Positions 21,584-35,160 of a stretch of 64,000 nt of DNA are shown piece after piece (the first letter of the stretch is position 1; every line of letters starts with the position of its first letter). The stretch covers positions 1 to 64,000 of the forward strand of contig LSSL01007770.1 in assembly GCA_001953115.1 (NCBI GenBank). The letters are read 5' to 3'. A program made the translations under genes and the position numbers. Source of the DNA: Smittium mucronatum. Taxonomy: Eukaryota; Kickxellomycota; Harpellomycetes; Harpellales; Legeriomycetaceae. The notes below the pieces were generated by a model. The model made no database searches, was not told the DNA's origin, and was given only the letters and a program-made list of their open reading frames with translations.

Positions 21584-24084
21584 AAAATAAATCAAGTTCC
21601 ATAATTGGCTCAAACTTAACAATAACCTTTGTGCCTTCAACGTTGTATTGGATATTAAGAAAAATGTGATTAGTTATTTTCTGTCCACTTTTATTTGAGA
21701 ATCGACACAATTAATTATTATTTTCATATGGAGATGATATTAAGTTTTTCCAAATTTTATTGGATAACATTTCTATACTCAAAAATCAATAAAATTTGTG
21801 CAAGGTGAATCCAGATTCAGATATCCTTTGATATAAGCGGTTGTCTCTTCTTAAATTTTTTTGCGTATAATAGAAATACATAAAATAAGCACATATTTCT
21901 GTGCTATCTAAAGCTGATTTGATGGAAACTATTAAAATTAAGTTTTTCGGAGGGGATTAAATATGCAGATAAAGAGCCGTTCTTTGCTAAACTCACTGAT
22001 TTTTTATTAAAACCGATCTGAACCATTGAATTTATCAAAATTATTCGCGTAAAATAAAGCCTTTTTTAGCAGCGAATACTGTAAAATTTTAAAAAATTGT
22101 CGATTAATGCCTTTTTTTGCGCGAACTTTTTTCCGATCGGTCTTATTTTTTATAAAACGTTAAATATAAAACAAATTTCGATAAATATAAAAAATTTTAA
22201 TATTTTTTTGCGCATTTAGAATATAATAGAATTATACAAAGATGTTAGAGTTTAAACTAAACCAAAAATTATCATTTAGCACCTATATATATTTTATAAT
22301 TTAAGAGATTGATTCAAATTTATATCAAACGAAACATAAGAGAATTTTTTGAATTATCTCACATAAAGAAATAAACCGTCAAAAAAAATTTTTTTTATAC
22401 ATTTATTAGCAAACAATTGTATAAAAAGATTTTTGATTGAGTAATTTTTGAAAATACAAACTATTGGGGAAAAATAGTAGAAGTTTTGAAATAAATTTTC
22501 GGTTACTTTTTTGAATTTCTAATAAGATTTACGATCCAGAGATTAATTAATTATCTAATAATTTAAATAATACCTTTTATATATCAAAATAAAAAGAGCT
22601 ATATATATTTTCGCAAATTTAGTTTTGATCCGAATTAGCTTATGATCTTTTTTCCACAATTAATTTAAGAATATAATCAAAAATAAATTATCCATTACAG
22701 ATGATTATAAAAAATATAAACTATACCTATAAATAATACACATTGATGTTAAAAACCAATTATATAATACTTTAATAATTTAGTTATAGGGAAATTAAAA
22801 TCCAAAAAGATTATAAATTATATTGATGAAATATATGCTTTTGAAAAGGTTTTATCTAAAGCATGTACGATTTTTATTTGGATTATTAAGTGCTTCTGAA
22901 TTTAGAAAAATAACTATAGTACTCATTTTTTCCAACTAAATTTATCCATATTTCGGACTACTCACCCATTTTTTTTAATGGAGATTCAATTGGATAAAAA
23001 TTTGAAATAAAATTGATTTTGCAAAAGTAATACAATACTACTAAAAAAATAAGCACTTCATTTAAATGCAAATATAATTAAGAAATAGCAATAATATTAA
23101 GAAATAAGTACCTGCTGTTATTTAAAAATCCCATATATCCAAATAAGGACATCGGAAAATTAAGAATGGTACTATTTTTCAGATAAACGACGTAATTGCT
23201 TAAATTTGGGGTAATTATTGAGTACCATCAAATTTATTTAATTCCCCAATTTTCTTTTTTTAAAATCCTCGTTATTAACTAATAACTATGCGCAAATTTA
23301 TTTTTGGTGGTTTATTTTTATATAGGGGATAAATTCAATAAAGTCTATAATATCCATCAATTCAATAACAAACGATGTATATTTTATTCAAAAATATAAG
23401 ATTTAGGCATGTTATTTCAATGATATTTTCCAATTTTGCAACCTGTTTTTTTATATTAATCGAAAGGATATTTAGTGGAATTTCCATTTAAAAATACGAA
23501 ACATGTCGTCTAAAAGTCTATAATTTTACAAGAAACATCCTTTTTTTTATATTTTTGCTTAGTTTTTTTAATTTCCGCCATATTTTTGTTCAATACATAG
23601 AATCAAAGCCTTTACATATTGTTTATTCCAAATTTAAATTGTAAAAAACAACAGTTTAAACCGAAGGCCTCTTCGAATTTATTTTTATTGGTCCATATAA
23701 TACACACAAAACAATTAGATAAATTAAATCGATTTAAAATACATTTTTAACTATATTAGACGATTAAATTCGCAAAGGTTAATAGCTCACATAAAAAAAA
23801 AAAATTTTCCCCCATTCAATAAAAACCAAAATTTGTCAAAAAATAATTCACTAAAAACGAGGAATGCCTGTATTAAATTTTTAAGTAAATTATATATCAC
23901 TAATTTGTTTTAAGGTTAACTTTTTCAAAAATATTTAATCTAAAACTTTTTTTTTAAAAGATAAAAATATCTAAAATAAAAATCTCAATCAATATATTTA
24001 AAATTTTTACGCCGAGAAGTTCGGAAAAGTTGAAAATTAGTTGAGAAAGCCCCAATTTTTTTCTTAATATAATCATTATATATA

Positions 24085-24112
24085 TGTGTGTTTGTGTGTG
24101 TGTGTGTGTGTA
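24085..24112. repeat. (TG)n microsatellite
   Basis: A run of TG dinucleotides with one TTTG interruption, inside the AT desert. Confidence 0.95.
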
Positions 24113-24962
24113 TGGAATTTAAATAGAGAAAATCTATTTTTTTATAGAAATAGGAATAATTAAATTATTATGAGTGAAATCAATTTGAAAAAAACATGAA
24201 TTTTTCGGCAAAAAAGTGAAAGAATTATAAAAAATTGTGCATATAGATTATCCCTTCTTCTTTTTTAATTTGGGGGCTTATTGAGGGAAATTAATTTTCT
24301 TGTGCAAATAATTATATAATTATATATTATAAATCGTGAAACCCATTCGCAATAAATTTTTTTTACTTAATTTTCAAAATTTTAGGAAAAAAATATGAAA
24401 AATCTAATTAAAAACAATGTTTTTTGTATTTTGTATTTTTCCCGTGAGATCTGATAAAAATCATTTTTTATTTAGTTTTCAAAAATAACATATTCACATT
24501 TGTGTGTAAATTGTACATTAAAAAAACAGATATAATTTATTTAAATATATATTTTTAATGCACCTTCAATGATAGCGATAAAAAAATCTTTCCAAAATGA
24601 AAAATACTATATTTTTCCTTTTCATTTACAAGAATATTTTACATCTGTTTTTTTTTAAATAAACACGTAAATTAAATTTCCATTCAAAAATTACATTTTT
24701 AATAATGAGGATTCAAATAATATAGTAGTTAATTACTATTAATAATATTTTATTTATGTTAAATTTCATAAATATTCTGTTATATCAGCTGTTTATTCAA
24801 TAAAATGAAATATATATGTTTATGAAAACATTATAGTAACCAAAATAATAAATCAAGCCACTGTTTTACATCAATTAAATTTCACAACTATTAGTGCTAT
24901 TTAGAAATAGAGGATTATAATAAAATGTTAAAAATAAATACTTTGACACTTTTTTCTAGATA

Positions 24963-24986
24963 ATATATATATATATATATATATAT
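24963..24986. repeat. (TA)n microsatellite
   Basis: About twelve TA units without interruption. Confidence 0.95.
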
Positions 24987-27900
24987 TCAGAACTCATATT
25001 ATTTGTATTAAATTTAAAACATTGTTTATAAAGTCAAATAATAATCATTGGACTCAAAATACTTACTTATAATGGATACACATAATTGACATTAGGGCTA
25101 GCTCAAATATCAAAAAATCAAATAAACTTAAATAAAAAGTAATCAGATATCCAATTTATGTATTTTTATGTTTATTTTATTGAAGAGAGTTAATTGTTTA
25201 TTAATATCTAAAAAAGGGGGTGATCTTTAAAAAGGGAAAGGAATATATTTTAAATACACCCTAAAAGGGAGCATAAATATATATTTTTGGCGTTAATGGT
25301 GAAATTATATCTGAAAAATATAAACGGAATCTGTAATTTTATTTAGTTTTAAGAAATAACGAATATAAATTATAATAATGATATTTTATCCGTATTTTTC
25401 GTTAATATTAAAAAAAAATTTAAAAAAAAAACAGTTTTTGGAGTTTTTTTTTATATTATGAACATAATTCGTAATATCACTCCAATTTTTTTTCGTGTAT
25501 ATATAGAAATAAAATATTTTTCAATAAAATATTTAACCCAAATTCTCACTCTTTTCTAATTCTGATATTTACTACGCCGAATTTTTGATATAAAATATCC
25601 AAATTACATATTTTTTATATTATAATTTATCAAAAAAATCAAATTGAATAATTAAAAGACTATGAAATGTTTCCGTTAAAATTAAACTATATTTGGAATA
25701 TATATGGAGAAATATTCATGTTTAAAACATAAAATCCTTGTAAACAGCCCAATATATTAAATAAGGTTCTCTTTTATCACTGTTAAGGTTAATTCTGTGA
25801 GCAAAATGAGATTTTTTTAATATCTGGAATTTTTACGAGCTGTAAATTTTTTTATGCTAATTCAACATAAAAATATAACTCAAAATATATAGATTTATTT
25901 ATTATTTTATAACAGGAATAATAAGATAATAAAATTTTAAAAAAAAGTGGAAAAATACATGAACTAAATTTAGCGATAGAAAATAAGAATTGGGTTGAAT
26001 TAAAATAAATTATAGGCACTTTATTTCTTCTTTTTTTTTGGTTGAAGATAGTTTATCAAGCTGTAATTTTACATTAAATATACACATATATCCGATACTA
26101 TATATAACCACCAAACTTAAAGGATAATTTTATAATATAAAATTCCGACGTAAATATGTAAGAAACGTTTTTAGAAGATGTTTCAAAGTATATTAAATCG
26201 TTTCCATTTGCTTATCTGTAAATTAAAAGTTCAATTATGCTATTTTTTTTAATACAAAACTTTTTAATTGTAAAAAATTACTAAATAATAAAATTTATTT
26301 TATAAAAATAACTATATAAAAACAAAAAAATATCGATTTTTTTTTTAAAAAAGTAAGATGAGCTATATTTTCTAAAATGATTCTATATAAAACCAAAAAA
26401 GCACAATTTTTTTCTTTTCCATTAATTTTTAATATGTTAAATATTAAAATATAATGAAACGTAAACTTTATAGATAATTTTCGTGGAAATATATCAGAAT
26501 ATTTATTTATCTCAAATTAAACCCTAAAAGATAATTTTACAAGAAAAGTATGTTAATCCTGTTTGTCTTAGTTAATATTTTATACCTTAATTAAAAATTA
26601 AAAATGCCATTGATTATATTATGCTGATATAATTATTTTCAGAGCGAAATTTATGTAGATCTACATGTTTTTTTAAGAGTGAATTTTGTATTTTCGGTTT
26701 AAGGGATGTATTTTACTTAAATTATTCCAAATATTACATTTATTTTAATATAAAGCCCTAATTTATAAAAAAGGCAAATAAAATATTTATCTTACCAGTT
26801 ATTAATCAATTTTTTTTTGAAAATAAATGAAAGTTATCTAATCAATTTTCCCGATAAAAAAATGAAAAAAAAACTGTGGAAAATTCAATAAGGAGCATAT
26901 GAAAATGAAAAGGGGTTATTTTTATATCAATTAATTCCCAAATTTGTGGAACTTTTCGGATCCTGTATAATTATCCAGATTTTTTTAATAAATATTTTAA
27001 GAGGTGGGGAGTGGTTTCTTTTTTAGGTGATTAATTTTTAGCGATAAATATAATTAGATTCTTTTATTAGACACTTTGGATACTATGATATATATATATA
27101 TATTTGAAAATTCAGTTTTATTAGGCAAAGTTTAATTTAAAAATAGCATGTATTATTAAATTATTTGTTATTTTATAACAATCCTATATTAAATAATATC
27201 TAATCATATAAAGGTATTATTAAATCAGAAACATAGTATGTAAAAATATAAAAAATGGATAAATTCTTCACTGTATTCAAAAAAAGAATGTAAAAAAGCA
27301 AACTGGACAAATGTGTGTATTTAAAAAACAATGGATAAATATTTCACATTTTTAACACCCAATCCTTGTTTGAAATTTTTCATAAATTTGAATGCGGTAT
27401 TCCTAAACTCTTTGGAGTTCTTGTAAAAAGTCTTTATAGTACTTATTTTTTAATCAAAAGTTTACACCAAAGATAAATTTTGATTTAAGGATGTTTATTT
27501 ACCTTTTTTATAAAGTTTTATTTTATATCAAAAAACCAATTCTTTTTAAATAATTTTCCAAGTTTTCATACTTATTCTAAATATATTTTATTTTTTGCAG
27601 AAAAAATAAAATTTTGTATATTAAAACCACATTTTTACTTTTTTTATTACATTTAATTTCTATTCAACCTAATTTTTACTTTTTTAGATTTAGGCTTAAA
27701 TGTTTTAGTAAAATCAACTTTAAAAAAATGATTTTTTAATATTTATACTTGTATAAAAATTTCACCACTAAAATTTCAAATTAATTAGACAAAAAAAATC
27801 TATAGAACAAAAAAAGTATCCAAAAAAATCCACTATATATGTTATTAGCATTTTTAATACTGAAAGTTATTTTAAATCTAAACGGATGTGTTTTAAAAGT

Positions 27901-28293
27901 TAAAAAGAAAAAGAAAAAGAAAATTTAAATAAACCCTTAATAAATATATTATGCTACAAATCATAAATTTTTAAAATCCGGATCATTCAGATAAGTGAAA
28001 CAGTTTCAATCATATTTTTAATCAATACGTTTAAAAGAATGAAAAAAACTCTGCTTAAATAACATGTTGATTTTGTAACATGTTTAAAAATTTAATATTT
28101 TTTTAAAAAAATATATATGTTGAGTTGATTTTAAAACTCTCGGTATATTTCTAATACAAATATTTTTAAAAAATAAAAAAAATTAGTAGTCCTTGAAATA
28201 AATTTCAAGATTTAAGGATATTTTAAATACCTATAATAGTTTTTCATCGATTTATTGATGTATTTTAATTTATAAAACCATTAAAACACATAA

Positions 28294-28316
28294 ACACACA
28301 CACACATATATATATG
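28294..28316. repeat. Compound (AC)n(AT)n microsatellite
   Basis: An AC run passing directly into an AT run. Confidence 0.9.
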
Positions 28317-31300
28317 CCCTTAAATATCCCATAAAACATATAGAAATATTTTATGCTAATAATTTAAATATGTGATATAAAATGTGGAAAAAATAACCCT
28401 AAGTCTGCTCAAAAATTGATATATCATTAATTAAGCGATCTTTGTTAAAAACATTATAATTTTATTCCAAATAATAAGTTTAATTTTTTAGATAAAGCTG
28501 ATGAGCATTTTAAACAAATATAAATTAAGCTTTTGTAAAAAAGAGTATATTTTTTGGTTTAATAGTTGTGATTAATTTTCCTATTGTGTGAAAAGGGTTA
28601 CAATGAACATATAATATTTTCAAATAGTGTTTTAATTGTTATAAATTTCATATTTTTATGTAAATTTCTCTTTGTTAAGCTTTAAAATGTTTTCAGGATA
28701 AATTTAAATAAAAAAAAAAATAGTTTATTTCTTCTAAAACATTTATTATTTTTTAAATTTAAAATAATTAATCATATTTATTTAAAATTGATGATTTATA
28801 TAAGAACAATTAATTCTGTTAATTATAAAAATTCAATTTTTTTTGGTGTTAAAATTCAGATTTTAGTAGTCGAAAATTTAGCTAAAAGCTTTTTTTAGCA
28901 ATGAGGGTAGATTTAAGTATAGATATCATGTTTTCAGGAATTTTCACCTAAGAAAAAATACACTTACTTTTTATTCCTATATATATTGTAAATTATCAAT
29001 AAATCGGTATATCAAAACGCCTAATTTTAGCCATTTATAAAATAGAATTTTTTTTTATATTTTAAGTGATCAAAAAGATAGAAAAGATTTAAAATAGGCC
29101 AATTGGCGATATATCTACTTTCTTTCACCAGATATCATAATTTTGGATGTTTGGTAGATATTTTATTCACGATAAAATGCTAAATATTAAAAAAAACGCT
29201 ATTTTTTTTTTATCTCAAATTTTAGTATTTAGTATTTATTACTAAATTATTATCACGTTTTTAGTAAAAAAATATGTTTATAAAGAAATTAATGGTTATA
29301 ATAACATAAAACTCGATGGGAGTGACTTAAAAAGCATCATTTTTACTTTAGAAGAAGCCAGAAATGAATGTAAGTTTATTTTTTATGATTTTATGTGATT
29401 CAATTATCGTATATTATATATATTTTGGGATATTGATCAATTAAGTCTTATAAAAATAAAAATATATCGGAAAAATATTGGAAAATATCATATAATCACC
29501 ACAGTGATAAATGGGATAATATATAATTTTTTAAATTTAAATAATATAGTATCGAAGAATTAAAATAAACATACATCTTATCCAATTAAATCAATTCCTT
29601 TTTTAATGTAATAAAGGTTTTTGGACATTGAAAAGTGACATTTAGTCATTTCTGATTATCTTTATAAAAATATAAGTATAAATGTTTAATCCTATTTTGT
29701 TTATAAAGATGTTTTAAAATAAAACAATAATTTAAAAAAACTAATCATACATATAAGAACCTTGAACTAGATAATAAAAAATTTCAAAAAAGAATATATA
29801 TTACTATATTATGCCATTTTCTAATGTTTTTTATTAGTTCTTTATTATGTATATATAATATATATAAAATAATAACTGAAGGTATGATTATAAACATGAT
29901 TAATTTCATAAATGTGGATTTTTAAAACTAAGTAAGAGAGGTTCCTTGTATAAATTAAAAAAAACCTTCAATGATAATTTTAATATTGTATATTTAAGTA
30001 TAATTAATTCTATAATAATTTTAATCAATCGATTATTTTTAGCCATTAATTATTGTAATATTCACAATTAATATGCCTTTAATTTTGTACTTATTAAAAA
30101 TGTAAATATTTTATCTATAAATTTTTTTTCTGTTACAATCACATAGAAATTTTTTCCACTCTAATAAAAATATCAGTTATTAAAAATAAATTCGAAAGCT
30201 TTCTTTAGATAAGACATCTGGAATGAGGTGTAATTATGTATGAAAAAAGTGAATAATTTCAATACGATTAGATTGACTCTGCATTTAGATTACCAAACTT
30301 AACGTTTCTCAGTCTATTTTTCGCCATTAATATTTTTAACGAATACATACCGTTGTTTAGTTCTTTATATAGTTAGATATTTCGCTACTTCAAAAAAGAA
30401 AAGAAAAATTTACTTAATTATAATATGGATATTATTGTTTATTTGAAATTTTATTTGAAGAAATTCTGATTTTTATTTTCTAATAGATACAAAAACACAC
30501 ACATATATATCAAATATTCCTATACTTCTGAATTTTCAGCTCTTTTCTCATTCAATGAAGAGTATCTTGTAAAATAATTGAATATGAAAGATAATATTTA
30601 TATTTCAAACAACAGTGCTTGAGTAAAGATATAATTTTATAGATGTAATTAATTATATCTTGGTGTTGCTCTTCAATTTTTAATATACTCGAAACAATCA
30701 GTACTTATAAAAAAGATTTGATATATTTGTAGCTAATATTACTTTATCAGAGATTCCTTTCAAAGCCATATTTTTTTATTCTATAAACCATTGGCTATAT
30801 ATAAGCTTATTTCACATCCAGACCAATAAAAATAGAAAAAAACACTGGATCTAATAAATCTTCAACATTTTTCCAATAGAGGATTTCTTTTGTAAATAAA
30901 AATTCATATTACCCAATAATTTTATAAAATATCCTTTTGGTGATTTCAAAGTTAAGAAAGTAGTAAAAATTTAATAGGGAATTGTCCACACTCAAGGTGA
31001 ATCTCCCAAGCTTACTTTTTTTTTTTTTAAAAAGAGAGTAAAATAAATTTGCATAATAATTAGTTTTTGCTAAATTTCTTCAAAATCACTAAATTTACTG
31101 GATTTTAAATTTTAAATATAAATATGGAATATCTTAACAGCCAATCTAAAAAGGTTTAAATATAGATGTTATGACGCATACATACCACCAAACGTTAATG
31201 TTTATTTTTAAAAAATGACAAAAGCCCTTATTTTTAATTGGAATATCCTTTTATAATAAATATCATTGATCCAATAAGATTCCAAAAACAAATAAGATTT

Positions 31301-31453
31301 AATACACTTTATTATCTTTTCTAACTTGATAAAAAACTTTAAAATTAACAAAGTGGGTTTTTACTGATTAATAAACCTTGTTTCAAATGATGTGATTTTT
31401 AGAAATTATTGTGACCCCCGTCTTTTTTCATCCAAAAAAAAAAGTATCCAGAT

Positions 31454-32073
31454 ATGATATTTAGATATGTATTTACCGATAATGTTTTGGAAATAGCGTC
31501 TGAAGAGAATTTTTCATTTAAAGATGATGATACGTTTGATAATGTAGTCCGCGATAAACATAGATTCATCAATACTAATTTATAAAGCTATGAAAAAAAG
31601 GTAATATTAATATGCTCCATATTAGGAAGTTATTGTGTAATTTACGTTAATATACATGATTTCGTATTTATAGTCGTAATTGTGTCTAGGGCTACAAGGT
31701 TTTTTTTGAGTGTAAATCTCAGCATCAAATTAGAAAAAGAAGTCTTAAAATATTTTCACACGAATTATAAAAATAATCATTTTTTAAATACTATTAAAGA
31801 TTATTTGGTTGATCTTTTATCTAAGTGTAATTCTATTTACGTTTATGAACACAGCGGTTACATACCAATTATACTAATCATACGCCATATGAAATTTGAT
31901 TCGATAGTCGGATTGTAGTGAAACATATATATTATGGCGAATTCATAACAGAGAATTATTCTAGTGATGATGTGGGATGTTGTAACATGGAAATGGTCAT
32001 AGCCGCATTGATGAGATATCCTAATGCGGTACCAATAATCCGATTTTCCCTTCCATACTTAAACGAAAAATAA
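31454..32073 (+). pseudogene. Unrecognised decayed gene fragment
   Basis: From an ATG at 31454 a frame reads MIFRYVFTDNVLEIASEENF and on to a stop at 31583. It resumes in the same frame through SYEKKVILICSILGSYCVIY and LEKEVLKYFHTNYKNNHFLN to a stop at 31916. With a shift of frame, coding-like sequence continues as DSRIVVKHIYYGEFITENYS, MEMVIAALMRYPNAVPIIRF, and LPYLNEK before TAA at 32071. The codon texture is far more protein-like than the desert upstream. No family was identified with confidence. One in-frame stop plus one frameshift indicate a pseudogene, unless short introns (a GTAATA at 31601 to TAG at 31672 is possible) explain part of it. Confidence 0.45.
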
Positions 32074-33602
32074 TATTTAATCAGTATCAAAAATTTATTT
32101 AAAATAGGGTCATGATCATGCGTTTACACTATCAGCAATATAATGGATTTGTATTATAATTTTTATTAACAGTTCAACGAAAATTTATATACGCTCTTCT
32201 TACCTAAAAAAATGATTGTGTATTGTTTTAAACATTCATGTTATCCATAAATTTTTTTGTTATCGATTCAATTTTATTTTTTATATGGGTTTAATGAGTT
32301 TCCACATCCTTTTAGAAAATTAATTAGTGTTATTTAGGAAACTACTGTCTTTATCGCAGCAACTCATCTTAATTAATTATGCAAGTTTGCAATCCATAAT
32401 TTTGCTAATCTTTTCAAAAAAATACTTTTGCTTAATCATCGAGCGAATATCAAGCTTTTGAACATAGCACAAGTTTGTAATATCGAATTCACAGATATTA
32501 TAATCTTTTTGTTCATTTTGTTCTAACAATCAAAATTTTGGCTGTATATTAAGGAGATCTAACTATAATCATTATTCCACCGAAATGATTTACTTGAAGA
32601 TAGCTCTAGAGAAAACCGAAAACTTGTATCGAAAGCACCCCTTTTTTTATTCGAAAATTTGGTTTAGCGAATTATAAATTTAATCTAAATGAAAAATGTA
32701 GTTCGATTAGTTAATGATAGTGTATTGATGATTATTTTTTATTTGAACAAGTTATTGATGTTTTTATATCGATGATATAAAAAAAAAACAAAAAGCAATC
32801 ATGTGTTTCTAATCGATAAAAAAGTTCATTAATAACACTTTTTTTTTAAAAAAATTGAAATTTGAAGAAGGACTTATGGATGCCCCAATTTTTTTTTGAG
32901 TCATCTATTTTCAAATAGAATATGAGTATTCTGATTTGATTGAATGAGGGCTATTGAGCCTTTAGAAGCTAAGAGGTTTCAAGTTTCAAGGGTCCTGAAC
33001 ACAAAATCGATAAACCCACTTTTTAAAAGTCTTTTTATGTAAAATTCAGAAAATGCTTTGATGTGCACTATGCAAGCGGTTGTTTCTCAATCACCAATTT
33101 TTTTTTGTAAGTTTAAAGAATATCTAAATTGAAAATTGGTGTTACATCAAAATGATGTTTATTGGATTATTTCTGAATTTTTTAAGAAATCACAAATATT
33201 TAGATGTGTCTATGATATCGCCAAGTCCAATCCAATAATAGTAAGATTATCAAAACTTTTAGTTTATTTTTTTGGGCGAAAATGGCTGTAGCCTCGAAAG
33301 TGATGTTACATATAAAGTACACCAGAAGATTAGGATTTTAATCCGAATCATTAATTGGTGCCTTTAATAAAGGATTTCATATCTGATAAAGGACCATTTT
33401 GTGACTAAATTTAGAGTGGTTTAAGAGAGTATACCTACTGATTAACGAAATGGAAATAATCGTTTAAAGGGTTGAGGTGTTCTAATATAGCTTTCCATTT
33501 TAAATGAGATGCACCTAATTTACATCAACAGAAAAATGCTCAGGAATAGCTAGTAATATAGATTTTTTCATTTGATTGGATAATAGTTTAATTTCTATAT
33601 TC
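32074..33602 (+). other. Intergenic or decayed coding sequence
   Basis: Mostly non-coding. One island at about 32380-32530 reads CKFAIHNFANLFKKILLLNH, RANIKLLNIAQVCNIEFTDI, whose LLLNHRANI...A...(D)I pattern loosely recalls ankyrin repeats (LLLNHGANI). This may belong to the same decayed gene as the fragments on either side. The similarity is weak and is a suggestion only. Confidence 0.3.
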
Positions 33603-34031
33603 ATGGTTAACTATTTGATACTTCATCATACGGAAAATCACTATCCATATATGATTTATTGCGGCAATATTTCTACATATGATTTATTTTTGGGAAAACG
33701 TTGTAATCAGCTATGGAGTATTTTAAAAATGATATTAATAAGTTCTGTAGAATTAAAGCAATGGAATACTGCTGCCTTAATGCCATTGGCATTAAGTAAT
33801 AATCATGCGGTTGAAATGGGAATGGAAGCCATAAATAGTCTTGTTACAAATAAGCAAACAAGGCTCATGACATATATCTATGATTTTCGGTGGAAAAAAG
33901 GAAAAAAAGAATCAGAGTCCGGATCAAGGAAAGAGACAAAAAGAACCAGAATAATATATTGGCTTAATTCACATTTTTCATTTAACCCTTTCCGACCTAA
34001 ATTCTTTCCTTCTCCTATTTGTGTATATTAA
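33603..34031 (+). pseudogene. Unrecognised ORF fragment running into a MITE
   Basis: The first ATG in the frame is at 33603. It reads MVNYLILHHTENHYPYMIYC, then QWNTAALMPLALSNNHAVEM and a basic segment WKKGKKESESGSRKETKRTR. The last ~16 codons before the stop lie inside the family B element that begins at 33986, so the present C-terminus is transposon-derived and the original end is lost or was elsewhere. No domain is recognised; AALMPLALSNNHAVEMGMEA is vaguely ankyrin-like. Most likely a remnant of the same locus as 31454-32073. Confidence 0.35.
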
Positions 34032-34145
34032 CAATTTCAACTTGTTTAAATTTCCGATTTTCCAATAATATCCAATAATTATTTATATAATGATGGCATT
34101 GTACATAATATTAAATCTATTTTTGCACTATCGGCCCTGAATGGG
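33986..34145. mobile_element. MITE family B (piggyBac-like), copy 1
   Basis: Begins CCCTTTCCGACC directly after TTAA (33982-33985) and ends GGCCCTGAATGGG directly before TTAA (34146-34149). Terminal CCCTTT/AAAGGG-type repeats flanked by duplicated TTAA are the hallmark of piggyBac-superfamily insertions. No coding capacity. Confidence 0.75.
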
Positions 34146-34439
34146 TTAATGGGTTAAAATTTTTGGAAATGAAAATTTTTGTCTTATCTAATTAGGAGAT
34201 ATTAACAAATTGACTTGTGTATGAAAGGATCTAAATACTACGCGAATATTATCATTAAGGACCAATTAGTCTCTGATATTATTAAAATTAATGTTCTATT
34301 TTTAGACATATTCATAAGTATTTGGTAATGAGTTGAACTCGCCAGATTTATGCGTTCTTTCAAAGTTCAAAAATTATTGACATAATAATTGGGTGCTTCA
34401 AGTTGATAACGCTAACTTATCTAATAAACTTTTAATAAA

Positions 34440-34703
34440 TGGGAGATTCTCTTTGAGAGCGAACACTTTCCTACTATATTTTTACTACTTTCCTAATTTG
34501 GAAATACAGAGTTAAAAATATTTAAAAAATTATTGGTTAAATCAAAATATGAATTTTAGAGGCTGATTTTCTACTGGTAAAGTGTTTTAATTTATTAGAG
34601 CCAACATGTTTTTCTATTTTAATTGGGCTGGTTTATAATAATTTCAAGTGTATCCAATAGTTTGCACAGTAAAAAAAAGTCTGGTCTTCGAAAGAATCTC
34701 CCA
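34440..34703. mobile_element. MITE family A, copy 2
   Basis: Begins TGGGAGATTCTCTTTGAGAG and ends CTTCGAAAGAATCTCCCA. This is the closest relative of copy 1 at 10943-11204, with long stretches of shared interior sequence. The TIRs are about 20 bp and imperfect. Confidence 0.85.
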
Positions 34704-34936
34704 AAGTTATGAATATGGCTGTATAAAATATTTGAAATTCAAGAGTAAAAAAATCACTATTATGGGATTTTAAAACTATTGGCGGATTATCAACTTATAC
34801 ATTATATAGTGTAATTTTTTAGCATTAATTAATTAATTATATATATATTATTTAACCTATAAATTTTGACTATATTAAAAAGTTTTGCCTCGAAAAGAAT
34901 TTTTTATTTGTACAATTTATGCATTTCATGGTTACG

Positions 34937-35137
34937 GGTCATTTCACCTATTTCCAATTGACCTACATGTCATTTCGCCCAATTTATGACCACTAATAAT
35001 CAAGTATTAAGCACATTTTTTTTCAAGGAATATTTTATAAAAATTAGCTATTTTTAATGGGTAAGTACAGTTTGATTTTAGTTTCTAATAGGCTGAATAA
35101 TTAGGTGAAATGTCATTAGGTCAAATATCCTGACACT
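34937..35137. mobile_element. MITE family C, short copy
   Basis: The left end reads GGGTCATTTCACCTATTTCC followed by TTGACCTACATGTCATTTCG. The right end carries TAGGTGAAATGTCATTAGGT and CAAATATCCTGAC, an inverted version of the same words. Short, no coding content. Related words recur at 53525-54112. Confidence 0.55.
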
Positions 35138-35160
35138 TTATTTCATACTTATGGATAGTA

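Larger units (their letters stand above)
21584..31453. other. AT-rich gene desert 1
   Basis: Nearly ten kilobases of extremely A+T-rich sequence with dense homopolymers and simple repeats and no supportable reading frame on either strand. It is distinctly poorer in G+C than the gene-bearing regions on both sides. No RNA gene was recognised. It could be an AT isochore, mutation-decayed repeats, or centromere-associated DNA; the sequence alone does not decide. Confidence 0.7.
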
